NCBI GenBank assembly: GCA_015039315.1 | Contig: WIDE01000080.1 | Coordinates: 1 to 58,500, forward strand | Source of the DNA: Clavulina sp. PMI_390 | Lineage: Eukaryota > Basidiomycota > Agaricomycetes > Cantharellales > Hydnaceae | DNA length: 58,500 nucleotides | Direction: 5' to 3' | Part shown: piece after piece, positions 22,690 through 34,100 of the stretch | Position numbering within the stretch: the stretch's first letter is position 1 | How the letters are laid out: every line of letters begins with the position of its first letter | Made by a program: the position numbers and the translations under genes | Notes under the pieces: generated by a model | What the model saw: only the letters and a program-made list of their open reading frames with translations | Told to the model about the DNA's origin: nothing | The model's database searches: none

Positions 22690-24026
22690 ATGTCTATCTT
22701 CGAGATTCCTGGCTGGAAGACCGGACAATCTGGTACTGAAACTTACCACTACTTGTCAGTAAACCCGACCACCAACGACAAGAAGACCTTTGTCTTTATC
22801 CATGGCGCTCCTACAGGTAGGCCCACAACCCCTCGATTTTATCGTACTCACATCAATCGATAGGTGTCCTCCCCTTCCGCAAGGTCGTTCCGCTACTAAT
22901 GGAAGAAGGCAATGGTATAGTCGTGGTCGAGCCGCTTGGGTTTGGTGGCTCCAGCCGTCCCAAGGAGGTCGAGAAGTACTCTCCTCTCTTGATGGCGAAC
23001 GCAGTAGAAGATATACTTTCTTTTGAGGCTGTGGAGAAAGCTGTTATCGTTGGCCACGGTTGGGTAAGCTCCGTCAACTAGTCTGTCGTGACTATAGTAA
23101 CTGAGGGCGTTGTGCTGCTCCCATAGGGCGTGCCGACAGCGGTTCGCTTTGCTCTGAAGTATCCAAAGCGTACAGAGGGCCTCATCCTGTGAGAGAGCAC
23201 CCATCTTGCGGCGATCTTGCTCTAACTCTGTGATCTCTAGGATCTCGATTCCGTTTATGCCACATCATGCCAAGCCACTCGAGGTTGAGGGAATCAACGC
23301 TATGTTCAAGCCTTTGCTAGGCTATGGTCCCTTAGGATTTCTGTCTTTCATGGCTTCTGATGCTGCACTCAAGCTTCTTCCCGACCATGTAAGCCCCTTG
23401 ATAGCTACCACGCTACCCAATCTTAGTCGCTCCCTTCTCAATCACAGGCAGAGTCGTTTGTTCGACTGTTCTATGATAACAGCTCTAGCCTCGCCAATGC
23501 CCACACCTTTTACGACACTGATGCTCTTGAGTCCAACTTGAAAGTTGACTTGATGCCTCCAGTCCCATCCTGGGCTAGTGAGCAGGTGAATGCTAACTCG
23601 CACGTCGTTTTACGACCTCATCGCCTTATGGGCATCACGCTGACTAGAGAATGTGATTTACAGGAGATGCAAGAAATCGTCAACTTCTTCAAGGCTCAGG
23701 ACGTGGAGGCTATCCTGAACCATTACAAATTCCTGCTGTATCACTTCGACAAAGATGACGAAGGTGAGTAAATCTCTACCTTGTCCTATTCCTTCGCCTT
23801 TGTTAACGGCAAAAAATCAGATCTCCCAAACCGTCTCTCTGCGCCATTTCTTTTTATTGAATGCAAGGGAGATCCCATGATCCCACCTCCAATCGTCCAA
23901 ACTCAGCCTGGTCTTTGTGACAACATCACTATCAAAGCGTTCAACGGAGGTCATTGGGTCATGGAAGAAGAGCCTGCCAACTTCATTACCGCAGTGAAAG
24001 AGTGGATCGCAACCAAGCTGGTTTGA
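22690..24026 (+). CDS. Epoxide-hydrolase-like alpha/beta hydrolase H4 (nucleophile lost)
   Basis: Seven exons: 22690-22816, 22864-23063, 23127-23188, 23241-23388, 23448-23585, 23664-23763, 23821-24026; 326 residues. Landmarks: MSIFEIPGWKTG start, FVFIHGAPTG, VVEPLGFGGSS, elbow VIVGHGWGVPTAVRFALKYP, acid in ECKGDPMIPPP, histidine in GGHWVMEEEP. Again Gly stands at the nucleophile position while acid and His are kept. Five amino acids upstream there is another in-frame ATG (22675). I chose 22690 because MSIFEIPGW matches H1. It is closest to H1 by eye. Confidence 0.85.
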
Positions 24027-24244
24027 ATTGGTGGTGATCAAGTTCGGTTCAGTTGAGCAAGGTGACCAGTCGTGGGGCCTCCTCATGTATTCCATGTAAT
24101 GCACATAAAAAATCCAATTCATATCCTTCCTTTCCCCGACGTATTAACTAGATTACACATTCAACAGCGCATAGACTGTATCAGCCACATGCTCTTATAC
24201 TCTGCGTCGGGCGGCCAGCCCCTTCGAGCAATCTTATTTCTTCC
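24027..24244. other. Convergent 3' region, H4 / serine hydrolase
   Basis: 218 bp between two convergent stop codons. No element is recognised. Confidence 0.4.
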
Positions 24245-25711
24245 CTATTTGGAAGTTGCGGGTTCAGATGAAAGCCAGCAGCGGGATGTAACCATAGCGA
24301 ACATACCGTCAAAGAACTTGGTCAACTCTTCCGCGACATACGCCGGCCGGGTGAATACAAAGTCATGTCCCGCCTGGGGAATCGTAATAAGCTTGGCCGT
24401 CGGCATGAAATCTGTCAAGATGGGCGAGATGTAGGGGCTATAAGGAACAGTCACGTCCTCAAGGCCCTGGAGAAAGGAGCTTGTCAATGCCTCGACTAGC
24501 TTTTGTTTGTCAAGTCAATAGCACTCACGTGCATGATGAGGACGCGAAGTGAGCTCTTCTCGAGTGCATAGAAACTAGGCCCCATTCCGCGAAGCGGCCC
24601 GTATCGAAGCGTGGATGCTAGGGTGTACGGAAGGCGAGGGACCGCCTTCCACTGAAGGGCAACTAATTGAAGAATGGCTTGCTCTGGATTACCGGGCACG
24701 TGAGGAGGTCGGCTTAGGCGCTATGAAAGTTAATCCGCATCATCAGCAACCGAAAAGGACACGATAATAGCGAGTCCATCGCTGCACTCACTCTGACAAA
24801 GTCTCGAGACATCAACCAGACAAACGGGGCATTGCTGAAGAATGCAAGAATCCTACCGATGGGTTTCGTACTCTAGCAAACCTAGCTCAGGTTCCCCAAC
24901 CAATAAGGGACGAATGATGATGACATACTGTGAAATTTCCCGCTGGAGCCAACAACGCGACGTCCCCATCCACCAAATGAGGAAATTGCGCTGCAAATCC
25001 AGCAGCAATCGCGCCGCCCATTGAGAGCCCAATCACACGGGCCTTTTCCCATCCCGCGTGCTGCATGATGAGTGCAAGTTGGGATGTGTATATGGGCAGA
25101 GAAACCTCGTGTGGAGAGTCGGAGTACCCCCGACCGTAGATATCTGAACAAACCGAGGCTGTGAGATCGAGGCCAATTCAGCTGTGTCTTACTTGGCATA
25201 CCATAGGTGAGGACACGATATCCAGCGAGGACGAGATGGTCAACAAGATCCTTGAGTTGGGGTCATATCAGTTGACGTGAACACAGCAGGGATACAAGGC
25301 AGCCTCATGAGCTCACTTTCAGGATGATGGATGGGACGCTCAAGCCATGGAGCATCACAATCTATAAAGGACTGAGGGATACAGTGAAGGAGCTGATTAC
25401 TATATACGAACCTTTCTTCCACCTAGAGGGCCAGAGATAGAATATTTACTTGTCCCAAATGGCAATGACACATACACCGCTTCGCCAAGCGCAGACTCAG
25501 GATACACTTGTTGAATGCGAGTCTTCAACTCTCCAGCAGGCAGTCCTCTCAGTCCAGGGGACGTTTTTACGTAGTTCAGAGGTTCAGGAAATCTGGTGAG
25601 CACATTCAAGGTGTACACTGCAGCGGGCAGCAGCACAAGGGCGACCGCCAACGACACCGAGTATGAACCACCCACAGCCCACGAACCAAAGAGACCGCTA
25701 GATTCTTCCAT
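24245..25711 (-). CDS. Membrane-anchored alpha/beta serine hydrolase
   Basis: Minus-strand exons 25711-25412, 25361-25317, 25250-25202, 25143-24929, 24872-24792, 24720-24529, 24466-24245; 367 residues. It is a likely esterase or lipase of unknown substrate. It has an N-terminal membrane anchor (VSLAVALVLLPAAVYTLNVL, about residues 20-40), the oxyanion segment IVMLHGLSVPS, DIYGRGYSDSP, the serine elbow VIGLSMGGAIAAGFAAQFP, acid in MHGLEDVTVPY and histidine in PQAGHDFVF. Unlike H1-H4, all three catalytic residues are present. It is also built on a different exon plan, so it is not a recent member of the neighbouring array. Confidence 0.85.
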
Positions 25712-26309
25712 GGGCGCTGGTGATGGGAGATAACAGGAGGAGAATTGCTATTGGTGGTCTAAAAAGTGTTTCCCCACAGTCGACTCTGCAAGTGGGAACA
25801 AGCACAGGATGGCCGATCACCTCGTCAATAGCACAAAACACGATGCAATCGACCAAATCTTTCGAGGTGTCGCTACAAGGGGTATTCCCAGCGAGTGACC
25901 TTGAGCCAGTCCTCCAGAGATGTTCTCTACTGTGTGCATCGACGAGCTCAGGTCGTTTCAACTGGAAAGAAATCGCCTTGGAACCTGATCGCTCACAAGG
26001 GAGAGCGTCCGATTTCGCATCCAATCCTGCCAGTGTACGAAGTCTAGATGTCAAGATACTGTGCCGTCGAGACCTGAACGGGGGGCCAGAGGCACCTTGG
26101 TAAAGATTGATGTATCGTTCCTGGGTTGTTCGCACCTCATGGCTATCCACACACCTGCTCTGTCTGCCCTGCTCTAGGTTGTTCTATGCGTTCCAGGCTA
26201 GGCCAGAGGTCGCAAAACGGCCCGTAACGCTACGAGAAGCCACCATCATCTCCGTGATTGCCGGGGATGCTATGAGCTTTGCTTCTTCTCTGGGTTACCA
26301 GTTGCGCCT
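25712..26309. other. Intergenic region, no clear gene
   Basis: This stretch is upstream of the minus-strand serine hydrolase and upstream of the small gene starting at 26310. A plus-strand frame around 26160-26290 reads RPVTLREATIISVIAGDAMSF and looks partly coding-like. I could not join it to the 26310 frame by a legal splice. It may hold a 5' exon of that gene. Confidence 0.3.
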
Positions 26310-26761
26310 ATGTTTTCTTTGCCCTCGGGCGGCTCATTCTCGGTTCCAGGGGGCGTTGATCACATCGTCTATTCTAGGAAAGTTACGGAATATAGGAAAC
26401 GTGGTTTCGAGTATGAAAGGGGAAGGCTGATCATTCATATCTTTCGCGTTGATCAAGTGAGTTTGTTCGTTCATCCACAACGAAATGAAACCAGAACGTG
26501 GACTAAGGCAGCTCCCTCCCCCCCTTGATCGAGTTCGATCCTTCTACCAGACAGCTCATTCCGGCCCCAGAAGACTCCCCGTGGCACATGGAAATCCGCA
26601 CGCCACCCGTACGAAACCAACCCTCGGGAGGCGGGATTGATCCAGCCACTCGCAACGTGTCCAATGAGCAAGCCACAATTGAGGAGCAGATGGACATCGT
26701 CCTAGAGTTCAAGGATGCATTGAAGGGGTTGTTGGATCTCGTGCCGTTCCCATCATCGTAA
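26310..26761 (+). CDS. Hypothetical small protein
   Basis: Proposed exons 26310-26410 and 26512-26761; 116 residues. I do not recognise it. The second exon has coding character: LIEFDPSTRQLIPAPEDSPW, MEIRTPPVRNQPSGGGIDP, and a helical end (EEQMDIVLEFKDALKGLLDL). The first exon (MFSLPSGGSFSVPGG, VDHIVYSRKVTEYRKRGF) joins it in phase 2 with donor GA|GTATGA and acceptor GGCAG|C, the only pair that kept frame. The true start may lie further upstream. Its stop is 39 bp from the stop of the convergent BCD1 gene. No signal peptide is visible. Confidence 0.4.
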
Positions 26762-26800
26762 TGAATCGCCCACAGTACGGAGAATGAAAAACATGTGGTG

Positions 26801-28369
26801 TCACTCGACTTGTTCTTCTTGTTCTGCCTCCTCACCCCAATCCACTGCTTCCTCATCTCCCTCTCGCGCTTTTGCAAGCCACCATGAATCCAATGGATCT
26901 TTTGGATTCGATGCAGAAGGATTTGATGATCTTGAGTCAGCATCACCACCCAGCCCATCATGGTCCACACCATCGCGGTCATCGCTGTCGGAGTCCCTTG
27001 CGTGCTTAGCAACATCAGGGTCGGCACCACCATGCAAGGCTAAATTTGATCCTTCTTCTTCTTCGCTAGGATCGCTCTCATAACCGCCCAGGACGCCGAC
27101 CGCAGCCGTGGGCTCATCCTCGGCTTCCTCTTCGCTCGAATAGTCGCCGAGCATGTTGCCGACGGGCTTGGCTGGGCCAGCAGGCGAAGTGGAGGCGACC
27201 TGCGGCGGTTCAACTCGCCGCCGTTTTCTATCATGCAGGACTGTGCCATCCTCAAGAACGTCCTCTACCAGAACGATAGACTGATTTGCCAAATCATTTG
27301 AATCGGGGACAAGAACAAAGGTGGGGTATTCGAGGAAGCCTTTATGGCTGAGGCATTCCAGTAGGTCTGCATCGACCACGATCGGGTGATATGCTCTTAA
27401 CGTGTGAGATTGAGAGGTTGCTTGAGGCGTGAAAATACCCAAGTTGGGCTGAGGTCTACGAAGTGGGCGGGGTGGATATTCTGGCAGAAGTGTCCGGATC
27501 GATTTGAGAGATGGAAGCACTGATGCTGGCTCATCATCTTCGGGGTTCTGTTCACCGCCCGTCACTTGGGGCGGTGCCTCGTTGAAAGCGCGAGTGTACC
27601 AATCAATCCATGCTGGTGCATTATTCTTGACAGATTCCTTTGATGAATCCGCGGCGACCTTACGCAATCCCTTGCAGATGACATCCTTGAGCGTAGAAGT
27701 TCCGGGGTTCTGCTGAGTTAGAAACTTGAACGAATCCGATTCTGGGGTCTGCGATCGAGGAGCCGTCGGAGCGTACAGCACGATCTCGCAAGTCAACGTG
27801 AACGTATTATCTCTATGATGAAATCCCCTTTTTTGAACTTGACTGACTTTGTAAAGGGAAAGAGAGAGAGAGAATGAAATCAGAAACGCATACCTGCTGT
27901 CAAAACGAGACTGGTTGGAACGTTGTCGTTGCATGCCATCGGGTAGCAAGTCCATTTTGATATTGCGAACATTGAGTTGCATCTGAAGTATTTCCCTTTT
28001 GCTTCTCCCGGCGGTACTATTCCCGTGACGGGTGGTCGATCCCCTGCCGCGTCCTCGACCATGGGCTCCGCGAGCAAACCCTCCTCGGGCGATGAGGGAT
28101 CCCTGAGCTTCCACGGCCCGGCCAATATCCTCCAGGAAGACGTAATCGTCCATCATCGTCCCCCATCCATACGAGTTCATGGGCACATAAGCTGCCTTAT
28201 CGCGGACCCCAGAACAGCTCATCGAGGCCTTGTGTGAGCTAGAGCACGCCGCAGAGCATGTCTTAATGAGGCATCTTGGGCAGGTATATTGAGAAGCGTT
28301 CGAATGACAGATTCCACACAATGAGCTCGTGGCAGCAGCTGGGCTCGGCCCGTCCGCCGTTAGACTCAT
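26801..28369 (-). CDS. BCD1: Box C/D snoRNP assembly factor BCD1 (HIT zinc finger, ZNHIT6-like)
   Basis: Minus-strand exons 28369-27894 and 27842-26801; 505 residues. BCD1 acts in the nucleus in assembly of box C/D snoRNPs. The HIT-type zinc finger is at about residues 17-52: CGIC, CPRC, CSAAC, then H and C in SSSHKASMSC. The BCD1 family block follows (MNSYGWGTMMDDYVFLEDIG, then GRSKREILQMQLNVRNIKMD), then a charged middle region with TLLPEYPPRPLRRPQPNLGI and the FLEYPTFVLVP strand, and an acidic tail. The intron (27843-27893) is 51 nt and has no in-frame stop, so unspliced mRNA would still be read through with 17 extra hydrophobic residues. Confidence 0.9.
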   Translation of the reverse strand: MSLTADGPSPAAATSSLCGICHSNASQYTCPRCLIKTCSAACSSSHKASMSCSGVRDKAAYVPMNSYGWGTMMDDYVFLEDIGRAVEAQGSLIARGGFARGAHGRGRGRGSTTRHGNSTAGRSKREILQMQLNVRNIKMDLLPDGMQRQRSNQSRFDSRYAFLISFSLSLSLYKVSQVQKRGFHHRDNTFTLTCEIVLYAPTAPRSQTPESDSFKFLTQQNPGTSTLKDVICKGLRKVAADSSKESVKNNAPAWIDWYTRAFNEAPPQVTGGEQNPEDDEPASVLPSLKSIRTLLPEYPPRPLRRPQPNLGIFTPQATSQSHTLRAYHPIVVDADLLECLSHKGFLEYPTFVLVPDSNDLANQSIVLVEDVLEDGTVLHDRKRRRVEPPQVASTSPAGPAKPVGNMLGDYSSEEEAEDEPTAAVGVLGGYESDPSEEEEGSNLALHGGADPDVAKHARDSDSDDRDGVDHDGLGGDADSRSSNPSASNPKDPLDSWWLAKAREGDEEAVDWGEEAEQEEQVE

Positions 28370-29324
28370 AACGCCGCCCTCGAGGCAGGGTGGGTAGTCA
28401 GGGAATGAATGGGGGTGGAGGCTGGAGATCTTTCACCGAAAAAACTTGGATCGGAGATGCGGAGTTGTCTCGAGAGGTAAGGCTAACTGCACCACAATGA
28501 GCAAAAGGTGCCCCAAGAAGACGCAAGGGTCAGATATGGACGAACTGAAACGATGCACACACCCTGGAGCTCGTCCGCCAAAACTGGCGCAAATAGCACA
28601 AACAAGGCATAACACGTGCTTCATCGTTTCCGCTATGCATATTTTTGACCTTTGGGCGGGATTCCCGGTACAGCTCCCGGTCAGAATCACGTCATAATCA
28701 TCAATATCGTGCCCACGACCATCCGTTTGTTCATGTGCCATGTCCTCTCCGCTACCACGGCGGTCTAGGCTTTAATCGCAACGTGTCGTTGCTTCGTTGT
28801 TCCCGTTCAGACGGTGATTGTTGGCCCCATAAGGCAGGTCTATCTGTCCTTGAGGTCAAATTGCTAGCGCGTCTCCCCCCCAGACATTGACTTTTTATTC
28901 GGTGACGCGCAAAGGTCTCGGCTCAATCTTATCGTCTCAGACTTCGGAGACGATCTGGATCATTGATCGTCATTGAAACAGTCTTCCGCGATAATAGTCC
29001 CGTTTCCCATATGATCTCCGACAGGTCCGACATATTCCTAACTGGGAATGCGGCCGATCACCGTACAGGGAGGTGTCGTTTTCCTGCGTCTTGATGTTCT
29101 GGCGGGGGCGGGTTTACCAAAAATGCATTGCGGTCAACAAAGAGCGCACTCTCCGCGCTCATTCGACACGTTTCAGTGATGGAAGGTTATCTATCAGCCG
29201 TGGTTATCGGCTAACTATCCATTGCCTTTCGCATCTGGCATGCTTGACCCTGGCCATTCGATCCCTTAATGAGCCATCACCGTGAGGAACCATGCGTCAC
29301 CGTGAGCGTGGTGCATCCCCCAAC

Positions 29325-29332
29325 TATATAAA
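29325..29332 (+). promoter_or_regulatory. TATA box of F-box gene 2
   Basis: TATATAAA 216 bp upstream of the start codon at 29548, followed by pyrimidine-rich DNA where transcription would begin. Confidence 0.6.
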
Positions 29333-29417
29333 GTCTCGTCGGTATTCGGGCGGTTCTCGAACTAGATCTTTCCTCATCCCTTCCCCACCCCACATCCTTT
29401 CCCCTCAACCCGTCTCT

Positions 29418-29491
29418 CAAACAACAATAACAACCGCAACAGCAGCAACAACAACAGCAACAATAATAACAATCACAACAACAACCACTAC
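29418..29491 (+). repeat. AAC/CAA-rich low-complexity tract in the 5' leader
   Basis: About 74 bp composed of CAA, AAC, AAT and CAG units with almost no guanine, lying between the TATA box and the start of F-box gene 2. As RNA it would be an unstructured leader. It lacks an ATG. Confidence 0.7.
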
Positions 29492-29547
29492 TCTCACTCA
29501 TAACCACTATTGTATCCCAACTGCATACATCAACCTTATAACTGTGG

Positions 29548-31172
29548 ATGAAGAGTTCCACTCCGAAGTGAGTCCATCATGGATTCTCTTGGGTTAGCCT
29601 TCCCACTCACAAAACTTTCTTCTTCGCAGCATTTCTTCACAGGCTCAACCGTTATCAATGGTACCCTGTGATGATGGGGATATGAAAACAGTCGTATCAA
29701 CTGAGTATGCACTGAAATTCATTTTACCCCCCAATACAGTCGGTTCTGAAAAGCTGACTCATCATCGCAGACCATCGTCAAAGTGTGCTCCTGTGCCTCA
29801 ATCCATATCTGCGACGCTGCCGGACTCTTGCAAATCCCAACAGATCTCGATCTTCAATGAACGGCTTCCCATTGAATTGGTCGTGGCAATTCTCGAAACG
29901 TGTTGCGCCGACGTTACGAGCATGAACCCAGCCCAGCTCCTCGTCATCAGCGCAGTCTGCGCACGTTGGAGGTCCATAGCGTTCCTCACTGCCACGTTGT
30001 GGTCGACAATCAGATGGATGTACACTCCACAGAAACACCCTTCAACCGACCTCCTTCGTCTATGGATCTCGCAATCCCGGGCTGCCCCTCTCCATGTCCA
30101 AATCTCAGTCATGGGAGAGACGGCATCCGAAGTCGACGTGGTTGCGTCCCTTTTACGTCCCCACTGGTCGCGGTGTCGCAGTATCGACCTCATGTTCACC
30201 CACGAAAATGCTGCCGCTTTCTTCCTTCCACTGCCGTCGCATCTCCCGCTCCTCCGTGATCTCAATTTTACGGTGGAGGCTACGTCTGCTCCCACCCTAA
30301 CTCCTCCGAGCGTCCCTAATTCAGATCATCTTGTCTCTCCTCCTCTACGGCTACTGGATAGCTCCACAGCACGATGTCGCCCTGCAACTATTCGCATACA
30401 CATGCCCAGCTCCCGCGAGCTGCAGCTCCCCAGCTTCAGCGATCTTCGAGATCTAAAAAGTCTACGACTCTCAGTCAACGCACCCAGAGCCCAAATGCTG
30501 AGCATCACTGCCCAGGCACCGAATCTCCGTTCGCTCGACTTGATGATCTATCAGCAAGACGAGGTGGAGCTCTGTGTGCTTCCAGATATGCATCCATGCT
30601 TAGAGCTACAGCGTCTTGCAGGCGCGGGCTCTCGCCTTCTCATCCCGGCCCCTCATCTACGCAGTCTTACCCTCGTGGACGAAGCATCTATTCAAGCCGT
30701 TGATGAGCTCCTTTCTAGTCGTTACTCCACACCTTCCTTATTCCCTCGACTCCAAAATCTTGCACTAATATTCGGCGGTGCATCCGATAACTTATCTGCA
30801 GACCGTTTCCTTAACCTTGCTCGATTCATTCGCGAGCAAGATGCCCTTGGCTCTCTTCACATTGTCGCTGGTAGACTGCCCCTCGCTTTCCTCTTAGACA
30901 AATCACTCCACAACCCTATCAATCCACTCGTCTCGCAGCCATGCTCGAAGCGGAAAGAGATCCCGTTACCTTGCGCCAAACTTAATCTTCTTAAGCTGGA
31001 CATGGTCATGATTCCGAATCCCTTTACACTCGCCTCCATCCTTGACACCCTTCTCACCGACCGCCCTAGGCTCCGCATCGAGCTTATCGCCCGCTTGGGA
31101 GTCGATGACCCCGAGTGCTTGTTGAACCTTCGGTCAGCGTACCCCGAACGTGTTGCGCTCACCATACGATGA
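29548..31172 (+). CDS. F-box protein 2
   Basis: Exons 29548-29567 and 29630-31172; 520 residues. It is a likely SCF substrate receptor. The first exon encodes MKSSTP and joins in phase 2 (AA|C), giving ISSQAQPLSMV. A start at the in-frame ATG 29658 would turn exon 1 into leader. The F-box is at about residues 70-115 (FNERLPIELVVAILETCCAD ... VISAVCARWRSIAFLTATLW). After it come repeated leucine-rich strands (LRDLNFTVEA, LRSLDLMIYQ, LRSLTLVDEA). It lacks the PW-HP-W C-terminal motif of F-box genes 1 and 3-5, so it is a different subfamily. Confidence 0.82.
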
Positions 31173-34100
31173 ACGGTGTACGGGTCTCCGAGATCTGCCG
31201 TGATGATGGATTGACCAAAAAAGTATGATACGATCCGATTACCTTTCAATAACCCATTTTCACTCTGCATAGCATGTATATCTTTACCCAAGTGACGGAC
31301 GGTTCGTTTCTTTATGTGTTCCTTATCAAATTATCTCAATTATTCCCAACTATTCGGTTGTTTGCTCGTACAATTTTTGTTGCTACACTGTATTTTCGTA
31401 ATGACTTGTTGACATCTGTGTTTGGGCCACTGTCGCTGCTTGCAGCCACGTTTTCCCAACAGTAACCACCTCAATCTATCTTTTCATCTTGTGATATCTG
31501 GGGGAGCTTCGTTGGTTGCTTGATTGTAAAAGTTTGGTCCCCAGTCGTGAGGTGCACTGCATATGGGCCATCAACCTAATTCAGATCGACGAAGGCATTG
31601 GTAGATTGATTATCAACAGTCCCCAGCTTTACTGCTACCAACCCTATTTCCTAGACAACTACTCATTACGTATCCGAGCTTCTGCCCTTCGGCGCTTCCG
31701 TCGAGCCCATACAGTCTCGGCTTGCGATCAAGACCCAGGTCGGCATCTACTTCGAGTGGCCCACATGTTTCACTTGGCAGTCGTCATCTCGGCCGCCGTT
31801 TTTTTTAGCGCATCCTCCCTCTCGTTAACCATCCTTCCGGAGATTATCTTACATTCATGCCCTCCCAATCTAATTGCCGAAACGCTGGGCCTAACATTGG
31901 GTCTCGTGTCACCATACAGCCCTTAGTACACGCTCTATGCACCACTGATGGGGATGACTGCCCGCATCTACGGTACATTTCACCCATATTCCGATGCGAG
32001 ATAAAGGCAGAAGAACCCGAATTCGGAGCGCTCAGGCTTGAGGCGCATCTGGATCTCTGACCTGAACGATTTTCGGATTCTCCTTCCTCAGATCAGATTC
32101 GTAGCTGGCGCCCAGGACATCACGTTCGACGAGCCCTCGTTACTCACTCCAATTCCATTATAATGATCATTTGATTATCACCATGGTATGCATGTGCTTT
32201 GATCGATTCTTGACAGCCTTACCCTTTTCCTACTCCAGGAGGTAATGGATATGCATCCCGACAGAAGGATAGCCCCTGTTTGATCTCTCAGCCGTTCCCT
32301 CGTCGCCGAATATGTCATGCCAGGTAATACAAAGTATATTCGGGATCTACGACGAATACTACGACAGGTTGTTTTCACTTCAATGGACGCAACAGAAGTG
32401 AACGATCGAAATTGCAATGTATGCGCATTTATCAACTTTTCATCCATCCCCCCTGTGGAGCTTCCTGTACCATAACAGTGGGGCCTCAATCGATCTACAC
32501 CACACTTACAGCTTTATCCATGGCACGTTGCTGATTGTGTGCGTCTTGGTTCTGTTCAATATATGGCTGAAAAAGGGAAATTAGCCGGAAATTATTCTTC
32601 CGCTGCAAATCCTCTGTCTTACCTCCGCCTTAGGAGCAGGATCGCACGTTTTTTTACGCGCTTGAAACGAGCTATTGTTGAATCCCTGGACGACCATTGA
32701 CTTGCGAACTAAGTGCATCACACTTGATAACTTTCTGAAACCAAGTCGCTAGATTCTAACAAGCTTTTGACAGACCCCCGTACTGCGCCGCCCAAGGGAA
32801 CCTCGCACCATAATTGCAGCAACGTGCCTTGGGCCGGGGATGGCAACACGTGGCGAGGCTTGGACTCGTGGAAAGTTTAATCTTAACACGTCCTGAAGCC
32901 TGCCGCTCACTTCTCCCTCCTGCAACTCACGATCCCGGCCGTATCACAATTTAACTAGCAGAATACTTTACTCAGACTCTGACATTAAGCCGCCCCACCC
33001 CACCGTCTCGACCCTGATGGGATGAGTAGTTGGAAGCCTTCGCTTCGATTATGACATCACGCAAAGTCACAGGTGTTTGGTGCTTCGAGTCAATTCCAAG
33101 GTATTTCCGAATACCCGTGCCTGACTTGCCGCTATTTATGGTTGAGTATTTTTCGCCTCTCACGAATATTCTCCATGATTCAGCGAGTATTTCCCTAACC
33201 CCGCACATTACGCGTTTGTTCGCATGGGGCGCCGAAAGGAAATAGAGGGTGAAATACAGTCCTCGGTGTGTGGCATATCCATTGGATCCTTACTTAATTT
33301 GGACCATGGAACATCATTCAATATTGCATGGGGTGCGTGGGAGCGGGTTGAGCCAAACTCAATAAACATGGTTCATATCCGATTGATGAAAATGACTACT
33401 GATCGCGAGTTCATCGCTCCAGATTACCGGATGGGCGCGTTGTTTGAGACGGCCGACTCTGTGGCGTCCTCCATGCCGAGCACGCAGAGAGCCGTTTTTA
33501 CAACAATCAGCCGAGGCCGGCGGGAGAATCTGATGTTCTCTCAATGTAGTACCACAAGATGGACCTCGCCGATGCATGCGATCATGAGACGATGTGGAAT
33601 CCATGGATCGATCTCTTATCCGATGAGTCCCATAATCTATCCGGTGTTCAACGAATAATAAGCTCCCCGCCATCTGTCGGGCGTGCGCCTCGACGACTTC
33701 CCGCCATATGCTGGCAACGGCTACCAATCCGGCCTCCACACCAGGTTGGTGGAACAAAGAGACCGAACATGCCCCCATGTCGATCTCGTCGCAATTGTTC
33801 GCAAAATATTGGCAGTTCAGCCCAGGTCGTTCACCTCAAGCGGCGTCGATGGCTTGACTCGTGAGTCCCTCGTCGTTATTTCATAGTCCCAGGATGTATG
33901 GTGCCACATAGGGGACTCAGAAGCCTCCTTCCGACTCTCGGCACGGCTGCGGCATCGAACTCCGGCTAGTAATGCCACGGTTATTTTGCAAATCAGGACG
34001 AGTAAAAGAAGAGGACTGAGTGGACCTGATTGGTGTTCGGAGCCATCATCTAGCACTCTCATGCGTTCAGTTTGCGGTATCATCAGCACCTCAACTTTGA

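Larger units (their letters stand above)
28370..29547. promoter_or_regulatory. Divergent intergenic region BCD1 / F-box gene 2
   Basis: 1.18 kb between divergent starts. Near its right end are a 10-bp direct repeat (TCACCGTGAG at 29277-29286 and 29297-29306), a TATA box (TATATAAA, 29325-29332), a pyrimidine-rich stretch and an AAC/CAA-rich tract. No gene is seen. Confidence 0.5.

Noticed and set aside
10842..25711. A biosynthetic or formaldehyde-detoxification gene cluster formed by the GFA pair and the hydrolases
   Set aside because: No core enzyme, transporter or regulator is present, and the hydrolases lack a nucleophile. Housekeeping genes (PEX2) lie inside. Co-location alone is not evidence.
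31516..31926. Plus-strand open frame of about 136 codons after F-box gene 2
   Set aside because: No family resemblance, no promoter signs, and composition like the rest of the empty region.
33224..33778. Overlapping open frames on both strands
   Set aside because: Open on both strands by chance. No conserved motif or introns.
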